From Sphingobacterium endophyticum (GTDB taxonomy: Bacteria; Bacteroidota; Bacteroidia; Sphingobacteriales; Sphingobacteriaceae): a DNA stretch of 64,000 nt. The notes under the pieces were generated by a model, which saw nothing but the letters and a program-made list of their open reading frames with translations, was not told the origin of the DNA and did no database searches. The DNA is taken from NCBI RefSeq assembly GCF_009733535.1, contig NZ_SMMI01000005.1, positions 62,001 through 126,000 on the forward strand. The letters are read 5' to 3'. This document shows, piece after piece, positions 52,873-61,198 of the stretch. Both the position numbers and the translations under genes were made by a program. Within the stretch, counting starts at the first letter, position 1. Every line of letters begins with the position of its first letter.

Positions 52873-54198
52873 ATGAGAACTCAATATATTATCAAATTAA
52901 TGTTCATAAGCATGGCTATTGCCTTATCCTTGAACGCATGCAAATCAGATAATAAGCAAGCTTCAGAAACCTCTGAACATTCAGCAGAATCTGAACATGA
53001 ACATGAACATACTGATTCTGAAAAATCAACAATTGCATCTTTAACCGAAGATCAAATTAAAGAAGTTGGAATCCAATTTGGAAAGATTGAACAAAAAAAT
53101 CTAACCGCCCAAATTACTGCTAATGGCGTCTTAAATGTTCCAAATAACAATCGTTCAAATGTAACTCCATTGTATGGTGGGGTTATTCAAAACCTTTTAG
53201 TACAATTAGGTGATCATGTTCGTAAAGGCCAAACAATTGCAACCATCATAAATCCTCAATTCATCCAAATACAAGAAGATTACTTAAATGCTAGTAATGA
53301 AATTATTGCTGCAGAACAAGAATTACAACGACAACAAGAATTGAATGCCGGAAATGCCGGTGTAAAAAGAAATCTTCAAAATGCTAGCAGTAATTTAAAT
53401 ATACTCAGAACAAAAAAAGCTGCTACAGCAAAACAACTTCAACTATTGGGAATTAACCCCAACTCCATTTCAACATCCTCTATAAAGTCTGCTTTATCCA
53501 TTTCAAGTCCAATTAATGGAGTTGTCTCCAACGTCTACGCAAAATTAGGGAGCTATGTCGATGTCGCATCTCCTATTGTGGAAGTCGTAGACAATAGCAT
53601 GATACATTTGGACTTACAGGTATTTGAAAGAGATTTACCTAAACTAAAATTAGGTCAGGAAATTAATTTTACTACCACAAATAATCCCGCTAAAACTTTT
53701 TCCGCAAAGATTTCTAGAATTGGCGCATCCTTTGAAAATAAAAGTAAGACTATTGCAATACATTGTTTAGTTATCGGCGATAAAACAGGTTTAATCGATG
53801 GAATGAATACATCTGGATCCATTAGTGTAGATAATATAACAAGTGAAGCCGTTCCAAATGAGGCAATTGTAGAATCTGAAGGAAAAACTTATATTTTCAT
53901 TGAAACGAAAAAGGTAGCTGAAGAACACGAGGACCATGAACATGACCATGCAGCTGAAAATGAATCTAAAGAATTACCTGTTCATAATGAAGACGAAGTT
54001 CATGACCATAGTCAAATTGAAAAATCTTCTTCAAATAAGGTGAATTTTGAAAAAATTGAAGTCATAAGAGGAGTTTCAAATATGGGATTCACAGGCATCA
54101 CTCCGATTAATGAAATTCCCTCTGACAGCAAAGTAGTTATTAAAAATGCTTTTTTTATAAACGCTAAAATGAGCGGAACTGTTGGACATAGCCACTAA
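52873..54198 (+). CDS. RND periplasmic adaptor lipoprotein, His-rich
   Basis: A 441-residue membrane-fusion protein (HlyD/CusB-like). The lipobox ends at Cys23 (SLNACKSDN), so it is anchored to a membrane. It carries His/Glu-rich stretches near both ends: residues about 37-48 (SAESEHEHEHTD) and about 346-385 (EEHEDHEHDHAAENES and the later HNEDEVHDHS). Between them lie the biotinyl-lipoyl type hybrid motifs (NLLVQLGDHVRKGQ and INGVVSNVYAKLGSYVDVASPI), an alpha-helical hairpin (about 135-200), and a beta-barrel domain. It links the RND pump to the outer-membrane factor and may capture or deliver metal through its histidines. It lies 4 bases after the pump gene and ends the operon before a 15-bp hairpin. 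Confidence 0.9.
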   Translation: MRTQYIIKLMFISMAIALSLNACKSDNKQASETSEHSAESEHEHEHTDSEKSTIASLTEDQIKEVGIQFGKIEQKNLTAQITANGVLNVPNNNRSNVTPLYGGVIQNLLVQLGDHVRKGQTIATIINPQFIQIQEDYLNASNEIIAAEQELQRQQELNAGNAGVKRNLQNASSNLNILRTKKAATAKQLQLLGINPNSISTSSIKSALSISSPINGVVSNVYAKLGSYVDVASPIVEVVDNSMIHLDLQVFERDLPKLKLGQEINFTTTNNPAKTFSAKISRIGASFENKSKTIAIHCLVIGDKTGLIDGMNTSGSISVDNITSEAVPNEAIVESEGKTYIFIETKKVAEEHEDHEHDHAAENESKELPVHNEDEVHDHSQIEKSSSNKVNFEKIEVIRGVSNMGFTGITPINEIPSDSKVVIKNAFFINAKMSGTVGHSH

Positions 54199-54224
54199 AA
54201 TCCAATTCCCTAATTGAAAAAGAA

Positions 54225-54265
54225 TAATGAACAACTGAACCATACTATGTTTCAGTTGTTCATTA
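54225..54265 (+). terminator. Perfect 15-bp hairpin after efflux operon
   Basis: TAATGAACAACTGAA (54225-54239) is repeated inverted at 54251-54265, with an 11-base loop, 26 bases after the adaptor stop. There is no U tract directly after it (AACAAAA follows), so it may stabilise the mRNA or stop transcription only partly. It also overlaps any start upstream of 54274 for the next gene, which favours the later ATG. Confidence 0.65.
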
Positions 54266-54273
54266 ACAAAAAA

Positions 54274-54879
54274 ATGAATATGAAACATAATATTCCTCCC
54301 CAATACGAAGGGAAAGATTTGAATATTTCTGATTCTGTTGAATTTGAAAATGAAATTGCTGCTAAGAACTTTTATTTAGATGCTAAAAATAGATTATTAC
54401 AAATCAATAATTGGGATGATATTGCAAAAGTATCCGCCTCTACTTTCCAACATTTAGATTCATTCGGAAATTATTCTAATGAAAAGCCAGAAGAAGGTGA
54501 CTATATAAAAATTGATATTCCTGGTCCTGGATTATACAGTACAGGTGGATACGACTTTGTGAAAATTGAACAAATATCGGAAACGAATGAGCCTAATAAT
54601 GACTTAATAACTATGACCCTCAGACCATCTAGCAAACCTGATGACGAAGATGATCATGAAACAAAACATTTCTTTAAGAATTTAGCAAGTTCAACATTTC
54701 AAGTTAAAAGAAATGGGAGAATTGTTGAAGCCAATTATTTTGGAAGAAATGAACTAATAAACACAGAGTTAGATTCTTTAATTGATAGGATAAGAAACCT
54801 TTTTGTCGCATTTGGAGCCAAGTTAGGAGCATCTTATCCTCAATGGAAGTCCTTAATATCTGGGATTTTGAATAAGTAA
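54274..54879 (+). CDS. Unrecognised cytosolic protein
   Basis: A protein of about 201 residues with no signal peptide or membrane segment; I do not recognise it. The ATG at 54274 (or 54280) is preferred over 54214, because the earlier region overlaps the hairpin after the efflux operon. The sequence is acidic in the middle (DDEDDHET) and has a compact central part with GDYIKIDIPGPGLYSTGGYDF and then DLITMTLRPS, which look like beta strands, and a C-terminal helical part with NTELDSLIDRIRNLFVAFGAKLGASYPQW. It follows the metal operon by 75 bases and is convergent, one base apart, with the GH130-like gene. Its function cannot be inferred. Confidence 0.7.
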   Translation: MNMKHNIPPQYEGKDLNISDSVEFENEIAAKNFYLDAKNRLLQINNWDDIAKVSASTFQHLDSFGNYSNEKPEEGDYIKIDIPGPGLYSTGGYDFVKIEQISETNEPNNDLITMTLRPSSKPDDEDDHETKHFFKNLASSTFQVKRNGRIVEANYFGRNELINTELDSLIDRIRNLFVAFGAKLGASYPQWKSLISGILNK

Positions 54880-54880
54880 C

Positions 54881-56389
54881 CTATTGTTCACTTTCTCCCA
54901 TTAATGTGGAAAGTAATTCTTCAACACAAATTGTAGCATATGTGGATTCATGATCAGAATAAGCATATGGTAAAATCAATTGGTTATTATGAATAATCTG
55001 ACCACAGGAATATAAAACATTCGGAACATATCCGTTCCTTTCTTCTTCATTGGCAAACAACAAAGGTTCCTTCAGCTTTCCTATTACTTTGGTAGGGTCT
55101 TTAAGATCCAGTAACATCGCCCCAATTACATATTCACGCATAGGACCAACCGAATGGGTAATAACCAACCATCCCTTTTCAGTTTCTAATGGCGATCCAC
55201 AATTGCCAACCTGAATAAATTCCCATGGAAACTCTGGCTCAGATACAACATGGATTTCTCCATGCCAATTTGTTAAAGAATCAGAAAATGAAACATAACT
55301 ATTTTCTCCATCTACCCTACATAACATCGCATATTTTCCATTAACCTTACGAGGAAATAATGCAGCCCCTTTATTCGCTATTTTCCCATTAATAGGTTGA
55401 ATTTTAAAATTTATAAAATCCTTGGTTGACAATAGTTTAGGGAGAATAGAATGGCCATCATAGGCGGTATATGTAGCGTAATATGTGATTTTCCCCTTTT
55501 CATTCTTAAATCCTACAAATCTTGCATCTTCAATACCGTTTTTTTCAGTATCACTAATTGGAAAAATAACACGTTCTGAAATGGATGTATCCAAGGAGTA
55601 AGCTATTTCATAATGTGAAGAAGCAAGCCATAATATCTGCTGCATCAATATCTGGCTATCATGACTTAACTCATTTTCTTCCTCTATTTCATTAACAAAC
55701 CTGACTAACTCATCATAAATAAAGGTATCAGCAAATTTCTCATCAATGATCTTTATAATATCCTTTTCAGGATTATGCATTTGCAATAACTTTTCTAAAA
55801 ACTCCTCCTTCTTATATCTATAGTTTTTGACATGTTTTGGTTTGTCTAATAAGATTCCGACTTCATCTAATGTAATATTTAAGTTTTTATCAATTATGCC
55901 CGACCTAAATACAATTGATGATAGATGACCCTCGCCCACTGCTCTAAAACTGAGTACAACCCTCTTTTCTCCTTCATGGGTTTGAGATTGATCTGGAGAG
56001 ATAACAATAGAGGGATTAAAATATGCAGCTGCCTCAATAGAATATTCCATAGTGAAATATGAACCTATTAATAGTTTCTCTACATCAGAAAGCTTCTGCT
56101 TGTCAATTTTAAGCTCTTTCAGTTCTTGCTCCTTAAATTTAAAGTTTCGTTCTAATACATTCAGAACACTACGATGCCTACGAGCGTAATTCCTTAAAAT
56201 TTGTGTAATCAAACTATATTTTTGCTCTTCACTCAGACCTAAAACCCTTTGAATTATTCTCTTTGAACGATCTGAAGATAAATTGAATCTTCGTGCTAAT
56301 ACGCGATCCAATTTTGGTTTGAAATATATATTCTTTCTATTTACTGTTATTCCCATTGCATCTATTATCTTTTTAAAACATTCTATCAT
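54881..56389 (-). CDS. GH130-like glycosidase/phosphorylase
   Basis: A 502-residue cytosolic protein with a five-bladed propeller of the GH130 type in its C-terminal part (about 135-490). The family's acidic residue is seen in GIEDARFVGF, and other blade motifs are PDQSQTHEGEKRVVLSFRAVG (split only in reading), VGNCGSPLETEKGWLVITHSVGP and YVPNVLYSCGQI. GH130 enzymes are beta-mannoside phosphorylases or, in some groups, hydrolases. The N-terminal 130 residues are helical and not part of the propeller, an extension beyond the usual length of 330-400. It is divergent (140 bases) from a GT4 gene and an (alpha/alpha)6-type gene, the three forming a probable module for making or recycling a mannose-containing oligosaccharide. 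Phosphorolysis versus hydrolysis is not decided. Confidence 0.83.
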   Translation of the reverse strand: MIECFKKIIDAMGITVNRKNIYFKPKLDRVLARRFNLSSDRSKRIIQRVLGLSEEQKYSLITQILRNYARRHRSVLNVLERNFKFKEQELKELKIDKQKLSDVEKLLIGSYFTMEYSIEAAAYFNPSIVISPDQSQTHEGEKRVVLSFRAVGEGHLSSIVFRSGIIDKNLNITLDEVGILLDKPKHVKNYRYKKEEFLEKLLQMHNPEKDIIKIIDEKFADTFIYDELVRFVNEIEEENELSHDSQILMQQILWLASSHYEIAYSLDTSISERVIFPISDTEKNGIEDARFVGFKNEKGKITYYATYTAYDGHSILPKLLSTKDFINFKIQPINGKIANKGAALFPRKVNGKYAMLCRVDGENSYVSFSDSLTNWHGEIHVVSEPEFPWEFIQVGNCGSPLETEKGWLVITHSVGPMREYVIGAMLLDLKDPTKVIGKLKEPLLFANEEERNGYVPNVLYSCGQIIHNNQLILPYAYSDHESTYATICVEELLSTLMGESEQ

Positions 56390-56528
56390 TAAACGTATTA
56401 AATAAAGAGTTGTTTATTATTTGTCATTTTATTAAGATTTCATCGTCGTTCAGAACAATTTATATCTCTAAAATGTTCAGGATATACCAAATGAATAATT
56501 TGGAAATCAAATTTGCAAAAGGACATCT

Positions 56529-57731
56529 ATGAAAATATTAATTATTGGTACTTACATGCCTAGAAAATGTGGAATAGCAACATTTACGCATGATTTATAT
56601 AAATCAATCTCCATAAAGAATAATGAAATAAACATTTTGACAATTTCTGATGGTTCTGAGTCAGCCTTTCCTAGAGAAGTTAAAAGAATCATTTCTAGAG
56701 ATGAGAAAGAAAGTTATATCGAAGCAGCAAAATGGGTAGAAAGCCAGAATTATGACTGTTGTATCCTCCAGCATGAATTTGGAATTTTTGGTGGAAATGC
56801 TGGAGATTTTATCCTTGATTTTGTTAAAAACCTTAATATTCCAATAATTACAAACCTTCACACAATATTAGAAAATCCTAGTATTGATGAGTTCAATGCT
56901 ATTAAAGAATTAGCCTCGTTGAGTATTAAAATCACTGCAATGACAAGCAGGGGAATAGAAATGCTAAAAGATGTCTATTCATTAAACCCTTTCAAACTTG
57001 AGCTTATTCCTCATGGTGTTCCAGATTTTAATCTTACCCACGAGCAAGCAAAAGCAAGATTAGGATATGAAGATAAAAAAGTTATGTTATCATTTGGACT
57101 ATTAGGTCGTAGCAAAGGATACGAAGTAGCCATTAAAGCTTCATCCCTTGTTGAAGATGACAATTTCATCTATATCATTCTCGGAGCTACTCATCCTAAT
57201 GTTTTAAAAGAAGAAGGTGAATCTTATAAAAACAGCTTAATACAGCAAGCTCGAGATTTAAAATTATCTGGAAAAGTCTTTTTTATTGATCATTTTGTCA
57301 GTGATGAAATGTTGCAATTGTACTTAAAAGCTTGTGATATATATGTTACTCCTTATCCAAATAAAAATCAAATGAGTAGCGGAACGTTATCCTTTGCAAT
57401 AGGTGCTGGTGCAGCAGTAATTTCTACCCCTTACTGGTATGCTATTGACTTATTAGCAAATGATAGAGGTCTACTATTTGATTTTAATGATTCAAATGAA
57501 TTAGCAAATCACATCAATGATTTATTAAAAAATCCTAAAAAATTAAACAGGTATAAAGAAAATGCACTACAATTCGGGAAATCAATGTCTTGGAAAAATG
57601 TTGGAAATATGCATCTTCAACTTATATCTAAATTAATAAATCCAAGAAATAAAATTCAAGAAATAAAAAGAAAGCAAGAACCAGTTAAATTCCTAAATCC
57701 AGGTAAATCTAATTTTCTTATCTCATCATAA
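56529..57731 (+). CDS. GT4 family glycosyltransferase
   Basis: A 400-residue GT-B glycosyltransferase. The N-terminus has MKILIIGTYMPRKCGIATF, a start common in a mannosyltransferase-like GT4 group, and the C-terminal donor site has SSGTLSFAIGAGAAVISTPYW with a preceding YVTPYPNK. It has an AAAAGGA sequence 5 bases before the ATG, a fair Shine-Dalgarno. The enzyme is cytosolic and probably transfers mannose or a similar sugar. The (alpha/alpha)6-type gene begins 9 bases later, and the GH130-like gene is divergent. In Bacteroidota such a GT4-GH130 set is found repeatedly, so the trio is likely to act on one glycan; the product is not known. Confidence 0.88.
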   Translation: MKILIIGTYMPRKCGIATFTHDLYKSISIKNNEINILTISDGSESAFPREVKRIISRDEKESYIEAAKWVESQNYDCCILQHEFGIFGGNAGDFILDFVKNLNIPIITNLHTILENPSIDEFNAIKELASLSIKITAMTSRGIEMLKDVYSLNPFKLELIPHGVPDFNLTHEQAKARLGYEDKKVMLSFGLLGRSKGYEVAIKASSLVEDDNFIYIILGATHPNVLKEEGESYKNSLIQQARDLKLSGKVFFIDHFVSDEMLQLYLKACDIYVTPYPNKNQMSSGTLSFAIGAGAAVISTPYWYAIDLLANDRGLLFDFNDSNELANHINDLLKNPKKLNRYKENALQFGKSMSWKNVGNMHLQLISKLINPRNKIQEIKRKQEPVKFLNPGKSNFLISS

Positions 57732-57740
57732 CTATAGGTT

Positions 57741-58811
57741 TTGCTAAAAGAAGAATATAACAATACTTTAAGGGACTTTTTTAGAAAAGTCCCTAATATT
57801 GACTTAGCATACATCAAATCCTTAACCAACAGAACAGGAATCCTACAACACGCTAAATTCAATATCCCAGATTATCATCACGGCTATTGTTTAGACGATA
57901 ACTCAAGAGCTTTACTTCTCATTTTAATGGCATCCCAAGAATTAGATGAACCCATTCAAGATGATTTAATCTCAACTTATTTATCATATATCTTTTATTC
58001 TCAAACTGAAAGTGGATATTTTATAAATTTTATGGGTTATGATTTGAAATTTTTAGAAACAATTGGATCCGAAGATTCAATAGGAAGAACAATTTGGTCG
58101 TTGGGATACTTAATTGGACATCATAAATTCAAAAAGTTCCATGCTATTGCGAAGGAAATGTTTGATAAAGCTATCAATCATGTTATCAATTTTAAATCAA
58201 TTAGAGCAATATCTTATAGTGTCTTAGGTATTTTATACTTTCTTAATACATATCCAAACCAACAATCCCAGTTGAATCAGATAAATAAGTTATTATCATT
58301 CTTAGAAGATGAATTTAATGCTGCCGCAGAAGATAACTGGCACTGGTTTGAAGAAATAATCTCTTATGATAATGCTATAATACCTTTAAGTCTTCTCAGA
58401 GCAGGAAGGTTTTTTAATATAGAGAGATTTAAAAATATTGGAATTAAAAGCGCCAAATTTTTAGACAATATCCTCTTTAAAAATAATTATTTATCACTTA
58501 TTGGTAATGAAAATTGGTTAGCAAAAAATTCCAATTTTAGTAATGTTGGTCAACAACCAATTGAAGTATCAAGCATAATCCTCTTAAACAAGGAATTATT
58601 TCTTATTACTTCTGAAAATGAATATTTAGAAAAAATAAAGCTTTCCTTTCTTTGGTTTTTAGGAATTAACGATCATAATTATTGCTTATTTAATTTTGAA
58701 AATATGGCTTGTTATGATGGCTTAGAACCTTATGGAATAAATGGAAATATGGGTGCAGAAAGTAACATAGCTTTTTGGATTTCTTACATCCACGTTAAAA
58801 ACGTTTTATAA
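57741..58811 (+). CDS. (alpha/alpha)6-type protein linked to GT4/GH130 genes
   Basis: A 356-residue cytosolic protein with repeated helices. TTG at 57741 is the only good start, as a stop lies just upstream in frame and the next ATG is over 60 codons later. Motifs such as HHGYCLDDNSRALLL, EDNWHWFEE, ISYDNAIIPLSLLRAG and the C-terminal CYDGLEPYGINGNMGAES alternate aromatic and acidic residues, as in (alpha/alpha)6 sugar-active barrels. I do not recognise a GH family; Asp residues in the LDDNSR and SYDNA segments are candidates for catalysis. It is 9 bases after the GT4 gene and likely co-translated. It may be a glycosidase or sugar epimerase-like partner in making or editing the glycan. Confidence 0.72.
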   Translation: MLKEEYNNTLRDFFRKVPNIDLAYIKSLTNRTGILQHAKFNIPDYHHGYCLDDNSRALLLILMASQELDEPIQDDLISTYLSYIFYSQTESGYFINFMGYDLKFLETIGSEDSIGRTIWSLGYLIGHHKFKKFHAIAKEMFDKAINHVINFKSIRAISYSVLGILYFLNTYPNQQSQLNQINKLLSFLEDEFNAAAEDNWHWFEEIISYDNAIIPLSLLRAGRFFNIERFKNIGIKSAKFLDNILFKNNYLSLIGNENWLAKNSNFSNVGQQPIEVSSIILLNKELFLITSENEYLEKIKLSFLWFLGINDHNYCLFNFENMACYDGLEPYGINGNMGAESNIAFWISYIHVKNVL

Positions 58812-58865
58812 AATTCAATTGAACGATTTCACTGTCCATTTGTTTTAATAAAAGAAGCAACCAAA

Positions 58866-58871
58866 AAGGAG
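58866..58871 (+). promoter_or_regulatory. Shine-Dalgarno sequence of the small Rho_N/SAP-like gene
   Basis: AAGGAG lies 5 bases before the ATG at 58877. Most genes in this window have no such site, so this one sets the start firmly and suggests strong translation. Confidence 0.6.
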
Positions 58872-58876
58872 ATGCT

Positions 58877-59086
58877 ATGAAAAATGAAAATAAAACAAAA
58901 CACCCAATGGATGGAAAAAATGATGTTCACACGACTTCTAAAAAAAGAAATGAATATCCAATTGATAAACTGGAAAATAAAACTAAAATCGAATTGTTAG
59001 CCGAAGCTAAAAATGCAGGCATTAAAGGTAGACATCAATTGAATAAAAATAATCTAATCCACGCAATAAGGAACAATTTAAAATAA
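58877..59086 (+). CDS. Small Rho_N/SAP-like protein
   Basis: A 69-residue basic protein. Residues about 36-68 (TKIELLAEAKNAGIKG and RHQLNKNNLIHAIRNN) form the helix-extended-helix pattern of Rho N-terminal or SAP-like domains, which bind nucleic acid; the first 30 residues are polar and disordered-looking. The start is firmly marked by AAGGAG. The stop codon overlaps the ATG of the topoisomerase IB gene (TAATG), so the two are translationally coupled. It may help position the topoisomerase on DNA or affect chromosome structure under stress. It is the first gene of the cluster. Confidence 0.8.
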   Translation: MKNENKTKHPMDGKNDVHTTSKKRNEYPIDKLENKTKIELLAEAKNAGIKGRHQLNKNNLIHAIRNNLK

Positions 59087-60102
59087 TGGCAAAATCCTTT
59101 ACCAAAAAATCTTTTTCAAATAATGCCTTAAAATATGTTGACAGTAACTTACAAGGTTTTTCGAGGAAGAAAAATGGTAAAGGATTTTCTTTTTTTGACC
59201 ATAAGAATAAAAAAATAACCAATCAAAAGATTATTGCTAGAATAAATAATTTAGTAATACCACCGAATTGGAAAAATGTATGGATCTGTCCGTTTAAAAA
59301 TGGCCATATCCAAGCAACCGGATTAGATGATAGAAAAAGAAAACAGTATATCTATCATCATTTATGGATTCAACATCAAAATACAAACAAATACATACAT
59401 CTATATCAATTTGGTAAAGGCTTGCCTACCTTAAAAAAGAGAATTAACAAAGATTTGAAGAAAAAGCAAATTGATGTCAATTTTATTGCCGCTTTAGCTA
59501 TAAAGATTATATTAAAAACTTCAATAAGGCCGGGTAATGAAGTGTATAAAAAATCTAATGGGTCATATGGATTGACAACTCTTCAAAATAAACATGTCAG
59601 TTTGAAGAATGGAATAGTCACATTTAAATTTGTAGGTAAAAAGGCTGTTAAACAAGAAAAACAAATTAAGGACAAAGCTCTATTTAATTTAATAAAGAAA
59701 GTTAAATCAATACCTGGCAGCAGATTTCTGCAATTTTATGATGACAACAAAAAAATACGACCAATAAGTCCTGCTATTTTAAACTCATACCTCCAAAACA
59801 TATATCAAAATAACACGACCAATAAAACTATTCGTACTTGGAATGCCTGTTATTTAAGTCTTGAATTTCTACTAAATAACTACCAAGCTAATCAGAAAAG
59901 AAATAAAACATCCAAACAGTTAATTGAATTTGTAGCCTCTAATCTTGGAAATACAGTGGCAGTTGCGAAAAAGAACTATATCGCACCTAGGATTATTCAA
60001 GAATTTGAAAATGAAAAACTAGATACTTGGTTAAGCAGAAATAAAAAAACAAAAGTCAGAAAATCAATAATTCAAAAGAAATTATTGAAAATTTTAAAGT
60101 AA
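59086..60102 (+). CDS. DNA topoisomerase IB
   Basis: A 338-residue topoisomerase of the poxvirus/eukaryotic type IB fold, which relaxes supercoils by nicking one strand. The catalytic residues are visible: Arg in TSIRPGNEVY, Lys in FVGKKAVKQ, Arg in TIRTWNACY and the nucleophile Tyr in AVAKKNYIAPRI. A small N-terminal domain (1-90) includes VIPPNWKNVWICP and HIQATGLDDRKRKQY. The C-terminus is lysine-rich (NKKTKVRKSIIQKK). It is in the cytosol. The ATG overlaps the stop of the small Rho_N/SAP-like gene, so the pair is coupled. The gene is in a set of stress-type genes; in many bacteria topoisomerase IB is an accessory, not an essential, enzyme. Confidence 0.93.
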   Translation: MAKSFTKKSFSNNALKYVDSNLQGFSRKKNGKGFSFFDHKNKKITNQKIIARINNLVIPPNWKNVWICPFKNGHIQATGLDDRKRKQYIYHHLWIQHQNTNKYIHLYQFGKGLPTLKKRINKDLKKKQIDVNFIAALAIKIILKTSIRPGNEVYKKSNGSYGLTTLQNKHVSLKNGIVTFKFVGKKAVKQEKQIKDKALFNLIKKVKSIPGSRFLQFYDDNKKIRPISPAILNSYLQNIYQNNTTNKTIRTWNACYLSLEFLLNNYQANQKRNKTSKQLIEFVASNLGNTVAVAKKNYIAPRIIQEFENEKLDTWLSRNKKTKVRKSIIQKKLLKILK

Positions 60103-60208
60103 TCTATATCTATAAAACATACTACACTCTATAGTATAAATACTTGATTAATAAATAAATAAAACCTATTTGACTCTCAAGGTTTTTATTAATAAAGTAT
60201 TTAAAATC

Positions 60209-60664
60209 ATGGAAAACACAGATAAAAAAATTGACCTACTTAATGAAGCCATTGAAATTAATAATGACCGAATTAAAGGCTATGAAAAAGCTATTGAAAT
60301 TGCTGCTGATGCAAACTTAAGAGAATTACAAACTTTATTTAAAAGTTATATCGAGCAGTCTCAACAATTTATTATGGAATTAAAGCCATTATTAAAACAG
60401 TATCATGTTGAACCAGAATCAGGAACAAACTTGACAGGTAAAATATTCAGAATCTGGATGGATATTAAATCGGCCATCTCCCCTTCCATATCACAAGCAA
60501 TATTAGATACTTGTGAACGTGGAGAAGATGAATTTAAAGAAACTTATAAGGAAATTCTAAGTGAAAGCCTCGATGATTACAGAAATCTTGTCGATATCTT
60601 ACAAATGCAACTTTCTAAACAAATTGAAGCCCACCAACACATTAAAGAACTAAGAGATTTATAA
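60209..60664 (+). CDS. PA2169-type four-helix-bundle protein (DUF2383)
   Basis: The ATG at 60209 (MENTDKKIDLLNEA) is chosen over a TTG at 60170, giving 151 residues. The sequence is nearly all helix: four segments with ferritin-like spacing and acidic residues (IDLLNEAIEINNDRIKGYEKAIE, split in reading, LQTLFKSYIEQSQQFIMEL, AILDTCERGEDEFKETYKE and LVDILQMQLSKQIEAHQHI). This matches the PA2169/DUF2383 family, ferritin-like bundles often found in stress or envelope-stress gene groups; whether the bundle binds metal is not clear. It is the fourth gene of the group that begins at 54881-58877, and it is followed by a 33-residue membrane peptide gene. It is cytosolic. Confidence 0.85.
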   Translation: MENTDKKIDLLNEAIEINNDRIKGYEKAIEIAADANLRELQTLFKSYIEQSQQFIMELKPLLKQYHVEPESGTNLTGKIFRIWMDIKSAISPSISQAILDTCERGEDEFKETYKEILSESLDDYRNLVDILQMQLSKQIEAHQHIKELRDL

Positions 60665-60796
60665 TTTGAAATTATAAGAAATTTAAATAGGTATTTAATT
60701 ATTTAATACGGTTTTTGTGATGTTAAATACGGTTTTTTTATTGATAATTGATAACATAGGAACAATCATTCTATATTTAAAAGGTTGATAATTATT

Positions 60797-60898
60797 ATGG
60801 ACTCAAGCCTATTAAACATATTTTTTTTCATCGTTGTAATTCTGGTAATTGGATTTACTATTTACAATATTCGCTCAAATAGACAAAAGAAAAATTAA
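60797..60898 (+). CDS. 33-residue single-pass membrane peptide
   Basis: ATG at 60797 to TAA at 60896-60898 encodes MDSSLLNIFF followed by a hydrophobic helix (FIVVILVIGFTIYNI) and a polar, basic tail (RSNRQKKN). The shape, with one membrane helix and a positively charged cytosolic end, is typical of small membrane proteins. It lies between the four-helix-bundle gene and the PAS kinase gene, with no other good frame there. Expression is not shown; the coding call rests only on the composition. Confidence 0.5.
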   Translation: MDSSLLNIFFFIVVILVIGFTIYNIRSNRQKKN

Positions 60899-61008
60899 TA
60901 AAATTTTAATAGTGAGTGATATAATCATCTGGAATAAAAGGAAATAAAATTCAGACTACAATTTATATTAATTTGCACTTGTTTATTATAATAAACAATT
61001 CATTTTCC

Positions 61009-61043
61009 AAAGCTCCCCGAACTCCCCGTTTGGGGATTGCTTT
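61009..61043 (+). terminator. Terminator-like C/G hairpin
   Basis: TCCCC (61023-61027) pairs with GGGGA (61032-61036), and outer AAAGC (61009-61013) with GCTTT (61039-61043), followed by TT. A second TCCCC just before (61014-61018) could compete for the same GGGGA. It lies 110 bases after the small peptide gene and may end a small RNA or the upstream operon. Confidence 0.6.
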
Positions 61044-61198
61044 TTAAAAATATCCTAAATTCTAAAAATCCATTTTATCCTTTTAAAATTGTCCTCTAAA
61101 TGATATTCTTCATCCATTTATTCAAAATCCAGTGGCATGGTTTCTGTTTCCAATTTTAATATATTTATTCAATTCATATAAAGTTCCAGGATATATTT

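Larger units (their letters stand above)
60665..61198. other. Intergenic region with small ORF and CG-rich hairpin
   Basis: About 530 bases between the PA2169-type gene and the PAS kinase gene. It includes a 33-codon frame (60797-60898) and a C/G-tract hairpin at 61009-61043. The rest is AT-rich without further structure. Confidence 0.45.

Noticed and set aside
54214..54273. Earlier start for the unrecognised protein after the efflux operon
   Set aside because: It would place the 15-bp hairpin inside the coding sequence; the ATG at 54274 or 54280 is more natural.
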